In this document: positions 8,926 through 18,144 of the stretch, one piece after another
How positions within the stretch are numbered: position 1 is the first letter of the stretch
How the letters are laid out: every line of letters starts with the position of its first letter
From: Streptomyces sp. SCL15-4
GTDB lineage: Bacteria; Actinomycetota; Actinomycetes; Streptomycetales; Streptomycetaceae
Reading direction: 5' to 3'
Assembly: GCF_033366695.1 (NCBI RefSeq)
Contig: NZ_JAOBTQ010000001.1
Coordinates: 5,766,001 to 5,830,000, forward strand
DNA length: 64,000 bases
Notes under the pieces: generated by a model
What the model was told of the DNA's origin: nothing
The model's input: the letters and a program-made list of their open reading frames with translations, nothing else
Database searches by the model: none
Made by a program: the position numbers and the translations under genes

Positions 8926-10279
8926 CGCGGGAGCGGGGGCGGTCCGCGGGTCCCACGATGCCCCGGACCACCCCCAGCTCCACCAGGTCCTGCGGCCGGA
9001 TGCGCAACTGCCCGGCCGTCGGCTCCGCCTCCTCGGGCGGACGCTTGAGGATCATCGCCGCGAGTTCGGGAGCGATCACCGAAAAGTAACTGTCCGGCGT
9101 GGCCCAGGTGTTGCCCGGCGCGGCCAGCGCCAGCGCGCCGCCCGAGCCGCCCTCGCCGATCACCAGGGTCGTCAGGGGCACCCGAGCGTCGGCCACCGCC
9201 CCGAACACCTCGGCGATCGCGGCCCCCGCACCCTGCCGCTCCGCCTCCGCGCCGTTGGCGGCGCCCGGGGTGTCCACCAGCGTCAGCACCGGGATGCCGA
9301 GCCGGTCCGCGAGCCGGATCAGCCGGGCGGCGGTGCGGTACCCGGCGGGCCGGGTCGCCGTCCCCGTCTGCGCCGCGAACGCCACGCCGCGGCCGTCCCG
9401 CTCGCCGAACCCGCACAGCATCCCGCCGGGATCCGTGCCGCCGCACCGGTCGCCGCCGATCAGCACCCGGCGGTCGAAGAGGGCGTCCAGATAGGCGTGC
9501 GCCCGCGGCCGCCCGGGGTCCCGGGCGCGTACGACGGCCTCCCAGCCGGTGGCGGGCAGCCCGGCCCCGCCCAGGGCCGGCGGCACGGGTGCCTCGGCGG
9601 CCGGTGCCGTCAGCAGCCGCAGCCAGGTGCCGAGCACCTCCCGCAGCCGCTCCGGCTCCACCACCGCGTCCGCCGCGCCCGCCGCCACCTGCGCCTCGGC
9701 GGTGTACGCGGCCGGGTCGGCGTCCGGCGGACGGACCCGGGAGCCGGCGAAGCCCACCTGGGCGCCGGGCAGGGCCAGCACCACGTCCGCGCCCGCGCCG
9801 AGCGTGGCCCAGCCGCCGCCGGTCGTCGGGTCCCTGAGAACCGCGATCTGCGGCAGTCCCGCCCGCCAGGTGAGCGCGGACTCGCGGGCCACCCGCTGGA
9901 GCTGGGTGAGCGCGAGCATGCCCTCCTGCATCCGGCTGCCGCCCGTCGCGATCAGCGGCACCACCGGCAGGCGCTGCGCGCGGGCCCGGGTGTACGCCGC
10001 CACCAGCCGGTCCCCGGTGCGTTCGCCCAGCGAGCCGCCGAGGAAGCCGAACTCGAAGGCGATCAGCACGGCCTCGGTGCCCGCGACGCGCGCGGTGCCG
10101 CAGACGACCGACTCCACCTCGCCGGTGCGCTCGGCGGCGCGGGCGCGCGAGGCGTCGTAGCCCTGCCAGCCCAGCGGGCCGTCCGGTGCCGACTCCGCGT
10201 CCGGCGCGGAAAGTTCACGGAAGCTGCCCGGGTCGGCCAGCAGCGCCAGGACTTCCCGCGCCGAGCGCCGCTCAGGCAT
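8900..10279 (-). CDS. Fused acyl-CoA carboxylase carboxyltransferase (beta+alpha)
   Basis: 459 aa. The N-terminal half has the AccD-like crotonase core (FEFGFLGGSLGERTG, GGSRMQEGML), the C-terminal half an AccA-like core (LVDTPGAANGAEAE, VIGEGGSGGALALA). It therefore combines both carboxyltransferase subunits, which move CO2 from biotin to an acyl-CoA. It lacks the N-terminal zinc ribbon of bacterial AccD, and no biotin carrier or biotin carboxylase gene is adjacent. The ATG at 10279 overlaps the matB stop by 8 bp, so the two are co-translated. With MatB it presumably handles malonyl- or methylmalonyl-CoA supply. The acyl-CoA substrate cannot be read from the sequence. In S. coelicolor the equivalent pair is, as I recall, SCO2445-SCO2444. 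Confidence 0.9.
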   Translation of the reverse strand: MPERRSAREVLALLADPGSFRELSAPDAESAPDGPLGWQGYDASRARAAERTGEVESVVCGTARVAGTEAVLIAFEFGFLGGSLGERTGDRLVAAYTRARAQRLPVVPLIATGGSRMQEGMLALTQLQRVARESALTWRAGLPQIAVLRDPTTGGGWATLGAGADVVLALPGAQVGFAGSRVRPPDADPAAYTAEAQVAAGAADAVVEPERLREVLGTWLRLLTAPAAEAPVPPALGGAGLPATGWEAVVRARDPGRPRAHAYLDALFDRRVLIGGDRCGGTDPGGMLCGFGERDGRGVAFAAQTGTATRPAGYRTAARLIRLADRLGIPVLTLVDTPGAANGAEAERQGAGAAIAEVFGAVADARVPLTTLVIGEGGSGGALALAAPGNTWATPDSYFSVIAPELAAMILKRPPEEAEPTAGQLRIRPQDLVELGVVRGIVGPADRPRSRAIRRPPPG

Positions 10280-11741
10280 CGGCGAGGGCCCGCTTCATGA
10301 TCTTCCCCATGTCGTTGCGGGGCAGCGCGTCCCGGTAGCGGACGACCCGGGGGCGCTTGTGCGGGGCCAGCCGCCGGGCCACGTGGTCCGCCAGCTCCTC
10401 GGCGCCGGGCGGGGATCCGGGGTCGGCCGGGACGATCCAGGCCACGATCCGCTCGCCCAGGTCCGCGTCCGGCTCCCCGGTGACCGCCGCCTCCCGCACC
10501 CCCGGATGCTCCAGCAGCGCGTTCTCGATCTCCCCGGCCCCGATCTTGTAACCGCCGCTCTTGATCAGGTCGGTGGCCTTGCGTCCGACGATGCGGACAT
10601 AGCCGTCGGGCTCCCGTACGGCCATGTCCCCGGTGCGGAAGAAGCCGTCGGCGGTGAACGCGGCGACGGTGGCGTCGGGCCGGTTCAGGTACCCGGTGAA
10701 CAGGTTCGGGCCGCGCACCTGGATCTCGCCGACGCTCTCCCCGTCCCAGGCGGTGATCTCCGTGCCGTCCTCCTCCACCAGCCGCAGCTCCACCCCCGGC
10801 AGCGGCACCCCGACCGTGCCGGCCCGGGCCTCGCCGTCGGCCCGCACACTGGTGTTCATCAGCGTCTCGGTCATCCCGTACCGCTCGATCACCCGCCGGC
10901 CGGTGGCCGCCGCGATCCGCTCGTGGTCGTGGACCGGCAGCGCGGCCGAGCCCGAGACCAGCAGCCGGGCCCGGGCCAGCGCCCCGGCCAGCTCCGCGTC
11001 GCCGGGCAGGGCCTCGGCGAGGCGGTGGTACATCGTCGGCACCCCGAACAGCATGGTCGCGCCGTCGTTCAGCTCGCGGGCCACGCCCTCGGGCGAGAAC
11101 CGGCCCAGGTGCCGCACGCTCCCGCCGCGCCGCAGCGGGCCGAGGACGCCCAGCACCAGCCCGTGCACATGGAACAGCGGCAGCCCGTGCACCAGCACGT
11201 CGTCCCCGGTCCACCGCCAGGCGTCGGCGAGCGCGTCCAGGGTGGTCGCCAGGGCCCGGCGGGGCAGGACCGCGCCCTTGGGCGGGCCGGTGGTGCCGGA
11301 GGTGTACACGATCAGCGCCGGGTCGCCGTCCGCCGCCCGCTCCTCGGGAAGGGGGCCGGTGGCGAAGGCGTCCACGTCGATCCTGGGCAGGGCGGCGGCC
11401 ACGGGCGGCAGTTCGGCACCGGGGGCGGCGAGGACCAGGGACGGCGCGCTGTCGGCGAGGATGTGCGCGAGTTCCTTCTCGCCCGACTTCGGGTTGAGCG
11501 GCACCGCGGCCACTCCGGCGAGCAGCGCGCCGGTCACCGCGACGGCGGTCTCCAGCTCCGGCGTGGCCCACACCGCGACCCGGCCCGCCCCCTCGATCCG
11601 GGCGGCGAGGGCGCCCGCGGCGCCCGCGAGGGAGCGGTACGTCAGGGTCCGGGGCCCGAACCGCAGGGCGACCTTCGGGGGGACCGCCGTCTCGCTGGGC
11701 TCGCCGGAACCGTCCGCCAGGGCGGGGAAGAGAGAGGACAC
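10272..11741 (-). CDS. matB: Malonyl/methylmalonyl-CoA synthetase
   Basis: 489 aa acyl-adenylate-forming enzyme. The P-loop-like YTSGTTGPPKGA, the A5 motif RYGMTETLMNT, GDMAV and the C-terminal lysine region PRNDMGKIMKRAL are all present. The whole sequence closely matches what I recall of Streptomyces MatB (MSSLFPAL... start), which converts malonate or methylmalonate, ATP and CoA to the CoA thioester for fatty-acid and polyketide synthesis. The start is set to the GTG at 11741, which has AAGGAG 8 nt upstream and gives MSSLFPAL. The GTG at 11750 directly abuts that ribosome site and is unlikely. It is the first gene of a two-gene operon with the fused carboxyltransferase. Confidence 0.93.
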   Translation of the reverse strand: MSSLFPALADGSGEPSETAVPPKVALRFGPRTLTYRSLAGAAGALAARIEGAGRVAVWATPELETAVAVTGALLAGVAAVPLNPKSGEKELAHILADSAPSLVLAAPGAELPPVAAALPRIDVDAFATGPLPEERAADGDPALIVYTSGTTGPPKGAVLPRRALATTLDALADAWRWTGDDVLVHGLPLFHVHGLVLGVLGPLRRGGSVRHLGRFSPEGVARELNDGATMLFGVPTMYHRLAEALPGDAELAGALARARLLVSGSAALPVHDHERIAAATGRRVIERYGMTETLMNTSVRADGEARAGTVGVPLPGVELRLVEEDGTEITAWDGESVGEIQVRGPNLFTGYLNRPDATVAAFTADGFFRTGDMAVREPDGYVRIVGRKATDLIKSGGYKIGAGEIENALLEHPGVREAAVTGEPDADLGERIVAWIVPADPGSPPGAEELADHVARRLAPHKRPRVVRYRDALPRNDMGKIMKRALADA

Positions 11742-11885
11742 GCGGCGCACTCCTTACTGTCGACGGCTGCCGGCCGCCGGGGACGGCAGCACACCCTTCC
11801 TACACCAGCGGAACGGTGCGTGGCGGGCCTTGTTAGCCTCGCCACCGCACCCCTCATCGAACCCGCGCACGACAGGGAGTCAGCC

Positions 11886-12758
11886 GTGCCCCGTATCGCC
11901 CTCGCCACCTACGACCCCGGACCCGGACGCAGCGAGGACACCGATCTGCCGGTGCTGGTACGGGCGTTGCGGGACGCGGGAGCCGACGCGGAGGCCCGGC
12001 ACTGGGACGACCCGGCGGCCGACTGGGCCGGGTACGACCTCGTGGTGATCCGCTCGACCTGGGACTACAGCTGGCGGGCCGCCGAATTCGCCGCCTGGGT
12101 GGAGCGCACCGGCACGCTGACCCGGCTGGCCAACCCGGCCCCCGTCGTGCGCTGGAACACCGACAAGCGCTACCTCGGCGAGCTGGCGGCGGCCGGGGTG
12201 CCCACCGTCCCCACCCGCTACATAGCGCCCGGCGAGTCCGCCGGCCTGCCCGGCCACGAGTTCGTCGTCAAGCCGGCCTCGGGCGCGGGCGCCCGGTTCG
12301 CCGCCCGCTACACCCCCGCCGAGCACGACACCGCGCTGCGGCAGCTCGCCCGGATGCACGCCGAGGGCCTCACCGCGATGGTGCAGCCGTACATGCCGGG
12401 CATCGACGCGCGCGGGGAACGGGCCCTGCAGTTCTTCGGCGGACGGCTGCTGCACGCCAGCCGCAAGGGCGCCGTGCTGGCCCCCGGCACCCCCTACGAC
12501 GCCGACAAGGTCGCCCACCCCGGCCTGGAGCGCTGGCGGCCCACCGAGGCCGAACTCGCCGTGGCCGAGCGCGCGCTGGCCGCCGTACCCGGCACGCCGG
12601 AGCTGCTGTACGCGCGCGTGGACCTGGTCGACGGCGAGGACGGCGAGCCGCGCCTGATGGAACTGGAACTGGTCGAACCGAACCTGTTCCTGTGGCTGCA
12701 CCCGGACTCGCTGCCGCGGGTGGCGGAGGCGATCCTCGCGGCGGCCGGGGACGCCTGA
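11886..12758 (+). CDS. ATP-grasp domain protein, unknown substrate
   Basis: 290 aa. An N-terminal Rossmann-like segment (VVIRSTWDYSW) precedes ATP-grasp hallmarks: FVVKPASGAGARFAARY, VQPYMPGIDARGERALQFF and a metal-site stretch ARVDLVDGEDGEPRLMELELVEPNLFLW. ATP-grasp ligases couple a carboxylate to an amine or thiol through an acyl-phosphate. This glutathione-synthetase-like subgroup is widespread in Streptomyces but uncharacterised. The GTG at 11886 has GGGAG 7 nt upstream. It is divergent from matB and appears monocistronic. No partner supplying a substrate is visible nearby. Confidence 0.85.
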   Translation: MPRIALATYDPGPGRSEDTDLPVLVRALRDAGADAEARHWDDPAADWAGYDLVVIRSTWDYSWRAAEFAAWVERTGTLTRLANPAPVVRWNTDKRYLGELAAAGVPTVPTRYIAPGESAGLPGHEFVVKPASGAGARFAARYTPAEHDTALRQLARMHAEGLTAMVQPYMPGIDARGERALQFFGGRLLHASRKGAVLAPGTPYDADKVAHPGLERWRPTEAELAVAERALAAVPGTPELLYARVDLVDGEDGEPRLMELELVEPNLFLWLHPDSLPRVAEAILAAAGDA

Positions 12759-12861
12759 ACCCGGTCCGGCTGCCGGACGGTTCGCCGTCGCCACTGGACG
12801 CCGCAGGGCCCCGTACCGCAGGCTGATGCCGTCAAGATCAATACACGATGGGGGAGTTGAC

Positions 12862-13692
12862 GTGTCCAAGGTATGGCTGGTGACCGGCGCGAGCAGCGGA
12901 TTCGGCCGGGCGATCACCGAGGCCGCCGTCGCCGCCGGGGACGTGGTGGTCGGCGCGGCCCGCCGCACGGAGGCGCTGGACGACCTGGTGGCCGCCCACC
13001 CGGGCACGGTGGAGGCGCTGCACCTCGACGTGACGGACGGCGCGCAGATCGAGGCGGCCGTGGCGGACGTCGTGGCCCGGCACGGCCGGATCGACGTGCT
13101 GGTCAACAACGCGGGCCGCACGCACGTCGGCGCGGTCGAGGAGACCACGGACCGGGAACTGCGGGAGCTGTTCGACGTGCACGTGTTCGGCCCGACCGCG
13201 CTGGTGCGGGCGGTGCTGCCGCACATGCGCGAGCGGCGCTCGGGCGCGATCGTGCAGATGAGCAGCATGGGCGGGCAGATGTCCTTCGCGGGCTTCGGGG
13301 CCTACAGCGGCACCAAGTTCGCCCTGGAGGGCATCTCCGAGGCGCTCGCCGACGAGGTGGCGGAGTTCGGCATCAAGGTGCTGATCGTGGAGCCGGGTGC
13401 GTTCCGGACCTCCTTGTTCGGCACCGGGCGGGCCGGGGCCAGCGCCGACAGCGGGGTGTACGCCAAGGTGAGCGAGACCCGCGGGTTCATCTCCGGCGGC
13501 GACGGCACCCAGCCGGGCGATCCGGCCAAGGCGGCGGCCGTCATCCTGGCCGCGCTGGAGGCCGAGCGGACCCCGCTGCACCTGCCGCTGGGCGACGACG
13601 GGGTGAGCGCGGTCCTGGACCACCTCGACCGGGTCCGCGCGGAGGTCACCGAGTGGGAGAAGCAGACCCGGGCGACCGCCTTCGGCGCCTAG
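12862..13692 (+). CDS. Short-chain dehydrogenase/reductase
   Basis: 276 aa classical SDR. Cofactor motif TGASSGFG at about residues 8-15, NNAG at 86-89, Ser in MSSMGG and the active-site YSGTK (about residues 151-155) are intact. It probably oxidises or reduces a small alcohol/carbonyl with NAD(P)H; the substrate is not predictable. The GTG at 12862 has a GGGGGAG site 5-6 nt upstream; an in-frame ATG at 12826 has none. A strong hairpin follows nine bases after the stop, so it is probably a single-gene unit. Confidence 0.9.
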   Translation: MSKVWLVTGASSGFGRAITEAAVAAGDVVVGAARRTEALDDLVAAHPGTVEALHLDVTDGAQIEAAVADVVARHGRIDVLVNNAGRTHVGAVEETTDRELRELFDVHVFGPTALVRAVLPHMRERRSGAIVQMSSMGGQMSFAGFGAYSGTKFALEGISEALADEVAEFGIKVLIVEPGAFRTSLFGTGRAGASADSGVYAKVSETRGFISGGDGTQPGDPAKAAAVILAALEAERTPLHLPLGDDGVSAVLDHLDRVRAEVTEWEKQTRATAFGA

Positions 13693-13700
13693 GAAGTCCG

Positions 13701-13729
13701 CGCCCCGCCGTGCGCCGCGCGGCGGGGCG
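13701..13729 (+). terminator. Hairpin terminator after the SDR gene
   Basis: Perfect 10-bp arms CGCCCCGCCG and CGGCGGGGCG nine bases after the stop codon at 13692. No T-run follows, which is usual for Streptomyces terminators. Two copies of a 19-bp near-repeat (CGTCCGCCGGAGYGGCTCG at 13762 and 13808) lie just beyond it. Confidence 0.65.
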
Positions 13730-13839
13730 ACGGCCGCCGACCCCTTCCGCGCGACGGCGGCCGTCCGCCGGAGCGGCTCGCGGGGCCGGGGCTCAAGTGG
13801 TGGCGGTCGTCCGCCGGAGTGGCTCGGGTCGGTGAGTGT

Positions 13840-14406
13840 TCAGGTGGCGAGTGCCGTGCGCTGGAGCAGGCCCCAGGTGAACTCGGCGACCAACTCGTGC
13901 CGCCGGCCCTCCCGGTCCGGGGCGGTCAGGGCCAGGCCCGAGCGGGTGGGGGCCGTGCCCTGGAGCGGCCGGACGGGGGCGAAGGCGCGGGCGGCCTCGT
14001 CCACCGTGCACGACCAGGGCGTCAGGTCCTCCAGGGTGGCGAGGCGCGGGCCCGGCGCGTCCGGCGCCCGCACCAGCCACTCGTGCCACACCCCGCCGTC
14101 CGGCCCGACCAGCACCTCGAACCGCAGGTCGGGCCAGAGCGGCAGGGCCCACCGCCGGGCCTCGCAGTCCAGGTCGCCGACCCGGCGCGGCGCCACGGAC
14201 TCCGGGGCGCCGAGGACGGCCCGGTACCGGGCGGCGGCGCCCCGGCCGCGCGGCGAACGGACCATCGCCTGCCACCGCTTGTTGGCCTCCCGCATGTCCG
14301 CCGCCGACGCGCCGAGCCGGCGCCGCGCCTCGTCGACGAGGTCCGGGTTGTGGTCGGCCATGCGGCGCAGCAGCACCAGCTGGAAGTCGGGTCCCATGCC
14401 GTCCAT
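13840..14406 (-). CDS. Hypothetical protein
   Basis: 188 aa, not recognised. It begins [20 protein letters not shown] and has an acidic/helical N-terminal third and a mixed C-terminal part ending [14 protein letters not shown]. There is no signal peptide or membrane segment, so it is predicted to be cytoplasmic. The ATG at 14406 has GGAGGGAG 7-8 nt upstream; an ATG eight codons earlier has none. Codon bias is normal for the region. It is divergent from the IclR regulator gene, and the short region between them holds the IclR operator candidate, but nothing else ties it to sugar metabolism. Confidence 0.72.
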   Translation of the reverse strand: MDGMGPDFQLVLLRRMADHNPDLVDEARRRLGASAADMREANKRWQAMVRSPRGRGAAARYRAVLGAPESVAPRRVGDLDCEARRWALPLWPDLRFEVLVGPDGGVWHEWLVRAPDAPGPRLATLEDLTPWSCTVDEAARAFAPVRPLQGTAPTRSGLALTAPDREGRRHELVAEFTWGLLQRTALAT

Positions 14407-14480
14407 GGTGCCCGGCTCCCTCCCGCCCATTGCCCGCGCAACTTTCCCTGACTAGCCTGTGTTCGTCATGCCGATCGCCT

Positions 14481-14513
14481 GTTGATATCTCGAACATCTC
14501 GACGCGGATATCA
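14481..14513 (+). promoter_or_regulatory. Candidate operator upstream of the IclR gene
   Basis: TGTTGATATCTCGAACA (14480-14496) is a near-palindrome and differs by one missing base from the TGTTCG-N6-CGAACA sites at other sugar promoters in the window. It is also bracketed by an inverted TGATATC/GATATCA pair (14483-14489 and 14507-14513). Location 38-70 bp before the IclR start suggests autoregulation. This is inferred from pattern only. Confidence 0.5.
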
Positions 14514-14550
14514 CCGACGGGCGCCTAACACCCAAGGGAGGGGGCCGGAC

Positions 14551-15324
14551 GTGGGACGCCTCGTGCCTGCCGTGACCCGGGCTCTCGACATTCTTGAGCT
14601 GTTCCTCGACGGGGACGGGACGCTCTCCGCCCCCGACATCGTGCGCAGGCTCCAGCTGCCGCGCACCACCGTGCACGAGCTGGTCACCACGCTCGCCGCC
14701 CGCTCGTACATCGTGCAGGTGCCCGGCCAGCCCGGACGGTACCGGCTCGGCGTACGCCCGTACCAGCTCGGCAGCCGCTACGCCGAGCAGCTCGACCTCG
14801 CCGCCGAGGGCCAGCAGGTGGCCCGCTCGGTCGCCGAGACCTGTGACGAGACGGTGCACGTGGCGATCCTGGAGGGCACCGACGTCATCTACATCGCCAA
14901 GGTCGACTCCACGCACGCCGTCCGCATGGTCTCCGCCGCCGGCCGCCGGCTGCCCGCCCACTGCACCTCGGTCGGCAAGATGCTGCTGGCCTCGCTGCCC
15001 GGCCCGGAGCTGACCGCCCGGATCCCCGACGACGCCGAGCTGGCCGGGATGACCCCGAACAGCATCACCGACCCGGCCGCACTGCGCGAGGCCCTGGCGG
15101 AGATCCGGCAGCGCGGGATCGCGGTGGAGAGCCGTGAGTCCAACCCCGACGTCTCCTGTGTCGCCGCGCCGGTCCGCGACCGCACCGGCCAGGTCGTCGC
15201 CGCGTTGTCCATTTCCGTCCCTATGATTCGCTGGAGCGACGAGCGCCGGGCCGAGCTGGAGCAGCTGGCCGCCAAGGGCGCGGCGGAACTGTCGGAGCGG
15301 CTGGGACACAGGAGCGCGGCATGA
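14551..15324 (+). CDS. IclR family transcriptional regulator
   Basis: 257 aa. An N-terminal winged helix-turn-helix (VPAVTRALDILELF, then LSAPDIVRRLQLPRTTVHELVTTL) precedes the IclR ligand-binding domain with its HCTSVGKMLLASLP and AVESRESNPDVSCVAAPV motifs. The GTG at 14551 follows AAGGGAGGGGG, giving a typical IclR start. It is fused by a 4-bp ATGA overlap to an SMP-30-type lactonase, so the ligand is probably a sugar or sugar acid. The recurring TTCG-N6-CGAA sites at the sugar promoters of this window are its likely targets, which would make it the local repressor. That regulon assignment is inference. Confidence 0.92.
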   Translation: MGRLVPAVTRALDILELFLDGDGTLSAPDIVRRLQLPRTTVHELVTTLAARSYIVQVPGQPGRYRLGVRPYQLGSRYAEQLDLAAEGQQVARSVAETCDETVHVAILEGTDVIYIAKVDSTHAVRMVSAAGRRLPAHCTSVGKMLLASLPGPELTARIPDDAELAGMTPNSITDPAALREALAEIRQRGIAVESRESNPDVSCVAAPVRDRTGQVVAALSISVPMIRWSDERRAELEQLAAKGAAELSERLGHRSAA

Positions 15325-16166
15325 CGGCGTACGAGGTGGCGGTGGCGGCGGAGGCGACGCTCGGTGAGGGCCCGACCTGGGACCCGTTGACCGGCCGGCT
15401 CCTGTGGCTGGACATCCTGGGCATGCGGCTGCACACGTACGACCCGGTCACCGGCCGCCGTACGGTCCGTACGACGCCCCAGCACGTCGGCGCCGCCAAG
15501 CCCCGCGCGGGCGGCGGCCTGGTGCTGAACCTGCGCGACGGCATCGGACTGCTGGACCCCGACGACACGTTCCGCTGGCTGCACCACGAACCGGTCCCGG
15601 GCCGCCGCGGCAACGACGCCGCCGTGGCCCCGGACGGCTCCCTGTGGGCGGGCACGATGCGCTACGACGAGGCGGCCGGCGGCGGCACGCTGTCCCGGCT
15701 GACCGGGGACGGCACCGCGCGCACGGTGCTGGACGACGTCACGGTCAGCAACGGCACCGGCTGGAGTCCCGACGGCCGCCTCATGTACTACGTCGACACT
15801 CCCACGCGCCGCGTGGACGTCTTCGACCACGACTCCGACGGCGTCCGCAACCGCCGCCCGCTGGCCCAGATCGAGGAGGGCGCGGGCTACCCGGACGGCC
15901 TCACGGTCGACGCCGACGGCTGCGTGTGGGTGGCCCTGTGGGACGGCGGAGCGGTCCGCCGCTACACGCCCGACGGCACCCTGGACCGCGTCATCGCGCT
16001 GCCCACCCCCCGCACGACGGCCTGCGCGTTCGGCGGCCCCGCGCTGACCGACCTCTACATCACCACGGCCCGCACGGGCCTCGAGGCCCCTCACCCGCTG
16101 TCGGGCTCGCTCCTGGTCGTCCCGAACGCGGGCAAGGGCGTGCCGCAGCCGGCGTTCGAGGGCTGA
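15321..16166 (+). CDS. SMP-30/gluconolactonase family sugar lactonase
   Basis: 281 aa six-bladed propeller of the SMP-30/regucalcin family. Metal-site motifs are visible: GEGPTWD near residue 16 (Glu), RGNDAAV (Asn), SNGTGWSPD (Asn) and YPDGLTVDADG (Asp). Such enzymes hydrolyse aldonolactones to aldonic acids. Overlapping the IclR stop (ATGA) it is translationally coupled. Together with the dehydrogenase and enolase-superfamily dehydratase at 38-40 kb it could serve an oxidative arabinose or galactose route, for example an arabinonolactonase. Substrate is not proven by sequence. Confidence 0.88.
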   Translation: MTAYEVAVAAEATLGEGPTWDPLTGRLLWLDILGMRLHTYDPVTGRRTVRTTPQHVGAAKPRAGGGLVLNLRDGIGLLDPDDTFRWLHHEPVPGRRGNDAAVAPDGSLWAGTMRYDEAAGGGTLSRLTGDGTARTVLDDVTVSNGTGWSPDGRLMYYVDTPTRRVDVFDHDSDGVRNRRPLAQIEEGAGYPDGLTVDADGCVWVALWDGGAVRRYTPDGTLDRVIALPTPRTTACAFGGPALTDLYITTARTGLEAPHPLSGSLLVVPNAGKGVPQPAFEG

Positions 16167-16285
16167 GGTCACCTTCCACCTCCGCGAGGTGCGGCGCGCC
16201 CCGCAAGGACCGCGGGGCCGCACCGACACCCGCCTCCACCACATGCACGCCCCCAGCCCGCACACCCCCCGGCGCACGCCCCTCC

Positions 16286-17485
16286 TCACACCCGAGTCTC
16301 CACCCGCGCCCCCGCCACCCGGGCCCGCACCGCCTCGATGTCGGCAGACCTGCGCAGCGCACGCGACACGGCGCCGATCTCCCGCAGCAGGTCCGCCGCG
16401 TCCGCCCCGCCGCCCGGCCCGGGCCGCGCGCGCGTCCCCGTCTCGACGGCGTCCAGCACGCACACCGCCGCGGCCAGTGCCCGGGCCCGCTCGGGCGGAT
16501 GGCCGAGCCCGAGCGCCGCGTCGTAGGCGCGTCCGCCCAGACCGGTGTCGATGCGCCGCGCCAGCGGCAGCAGCACGTCCCGGATGAACGTCTCGCGCCG
16601 GGTGAGGCGCAGTTCCGGCGTGGCGCGCAGCACGAACGGCAGGCCCGCGCCGCTCACCGAACGCAACAGCCGGTAGAGCGGCCGCAGTTCACTGTGCGCG
16701 AGCCGGACCCGCCACCGGTCGCGCAGATACTGGCCGGCGTGCGGCAGGACGAACCCGGCGGCGACGAGGATCGCGGCGACGCCGGCCGCGGCCGGCGCCA
16801 GGTCGGTGCTCAGCCAGTCCGCGTCGCGCCCGGCCCAGCGCGCGCCGACGGCGGTCAGCTTGGCCACGCTGTACACCAGGTCCAGCGCGTACCCCGCGCC
16901 CAGCAGTCTGAGGCCCCGCCGCAGCCAGGCGTCCAGGCCCGGCACGCGCACCCAGGCCCGGATCAGCCGGGAGCTGACCAGGCAGGCCACCGCGTGCGCG
17001 ACCAGGTAGAGCAGGATGCCCTCGCGGATGAACGGCGTGGTGGCGTAGTAGGTGTCCAGGTCGCGCAGCCGCTCCGCGGGCGCGTCGGCGAGCGGGAACA
17101 GCACCCACAGGGCGACGATCACGCTTGAGTACACCGAGAGCACCCAGTACCGCGTCCGGCGGGCGGCCGGACGGCCGCAGGGCCCGTTGCGCCAGGTGGT
17201 GAGCAGCAGCAGACCGTTCGCGCACAGCGCGGTGATCAGCGAGTAGCACCAGGGCGCCGAGATGTTGGGCACGCCGGTCAGCCGGTTGACCAGGGCCACG
17301 GTGGACGGGGCGCTGAAGACGAACACCGCGCAGGCGAGCAGCAGCAGCGTGCCGACCGCGCGCAGCAGCGGGTCCCGCCACAGCCGGATGATGGTCGGCA
17401 GCTTGATCGCCAGGGCGGTGACGAGCACGGCCGCGGGGAGCCAGAAGGAGACGGAGAACGCGCAGAGGAAGCCCGGCGGTGTCAC
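16286..17485 (-). CDS. MAB_1171c-type multipass membrane protein
   Basis: 399 aa. About seven hydrophobic segments fill the first ~260 residues (AAVLVTALAIKLP, LLLLACAVFVFSAP, CYSLITALCANGLLLL, VYSSVIVALWVLFPL and others), followed by a soluble helical C-terminal part. The pattern matches proteins annotated as MAB_1171c putative transporters, which have no demonstrated substrate. The GTG at 17485 overlaps the upstream metallopeptidase stop by 4 bp (GTGA), so the pair is coupled. The family often travels with such metallopeptidase genes in actinomycetes. The transport role is only a database label; a sensor or signalling function is equally possible. Confidence 0.78.
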   Translation of the reverse strand: MTPPGFLCAFSVSFWLPAAVLVTALAIKLPTIIRLWRDPLLRAVGTLLLLACAVFVFSAPSTVALVNRLTGVPNISAPWCYSLITALCANGLLLLTTWRNGPCGRPAARRTRYWVLSVYSSVIVALWVLFPLADAPAERLRDLDTYYATTPFIREGILLYLVAHAVACLVSSRLIRAWVRVPGLDAWLRRGLRLLGAGYALDLVYSVAKLTAVGARWAGRDADWLSTDLAPAAAGVAAILVAAGFVLPHAGQYLRDRWRVRLAHSELRPLYRLLRSVSGAGLPFVLRATPELRLTRRETFIRDVLLPLARRIDTGLGGRAYDAALGLGHPPERARALAAAVCVLDAVETGTRARPGPGGGADAADLLREIGAVSRALRRSADIEAVRARVAGARVETRV

Positions 17486-18144
17486 CGCGCGGCTCCCCCC
17501 TTCCCGGCCGGCCGGTCGGCCGCCGGCGCGGCGCGCCCCTCGGGGCCGCCCGTCCGTTCGCGTCCGCGGTAGCCGAGGGAGCGCTGGACGGGGTCCGGCG
17601 GGGCGGGCCGGGTTCCGGACAGCTGGTCGCGGAACAGGGTGGCCAGGCGGTGCCCGAAGTCGTCCGCCTCGGCCTCGTCGGTCTCCCGGGAGCCGTTGCG
17701 GGCGGCCACCGTGAGGGCCGCCTCCCGCCAGCCGGGCGCGTCGGCGAGGGCGCGGGCCGCGGCGGCGCCGGCCAGGTGGTGGTGCCGGTGGCCGGCGTGC
17801 AGATGCCACAGCTCGTGTCCGAGGATGACCAGTTGCTGCACGTCCTGCGCCCGCTCCTCCACGATGACCAGGTCGAAGTCGGCGAACTCCACCCACAGCC
17901 CGGTCACTTCGATCTCGTCCGGGAACCGTTCGAACCGCAGCTCCACCGGCCGTCCGCGGCGCAGCGCGCTCATCTCCTCGCACAGCGCGCGGCACAACTG
18001 CCGTACATCGTCCGGCTGTTCGGGACGGGCGCGGACGGCGGCGGCGAGGTCGGCGGCCAGGGTGCGCATGGCCGGGCCGGAGCGGGGGCGGCGCAGCCGT
18101 GAGGCGAGCCCCGCGACCCGCCGACGCGCGTCCGCGATGCCCAT
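17482..18144 (-). CDS. ImmA/IrrE-like zinc metallopeptidase (toxin-like)
   Basis: 220 aa. A HELWH zinc-peptidase motif (about residue 110, ILGHELWHLHAGH) with a downstream EAEADDFGHRLA supplies the third ligand, the arrangement of ImmA/IrrE-type regulatory peptidases. The family is often labelled toxin component of a toxin-antitoxin system. The ATG at 18144 has GGAGGGGG 7-9 nt upstream. The gene is the first of a pair with the membrane protein. The XRE-type DNA-binding partner usually encoded next to such peptidases is not present here, because the upstream neighbour is a divergent sugar importer. The C-terminal 45 residues are disordered and charged. Confidence 0.78.
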   Translation of the reverse strand: MGIADARRRVAGLASRLRRPRSGPAMRTLAADLAAAVRARPEQPDDVRQLCRALCEEMSALRRGRPVELRFERFPDEIEVTGLWVEFADFDLVIVEERAQDVQQLVILGHELWHLHAGHRHHHLAGAAAARALADAPGWREAALTVAARNGSRETDEAEADDFGHRLATLFRDQLSGTRPAPPDPVQRSLGYRGRERTGGPEGRAAPAADRPAGKGGAAR

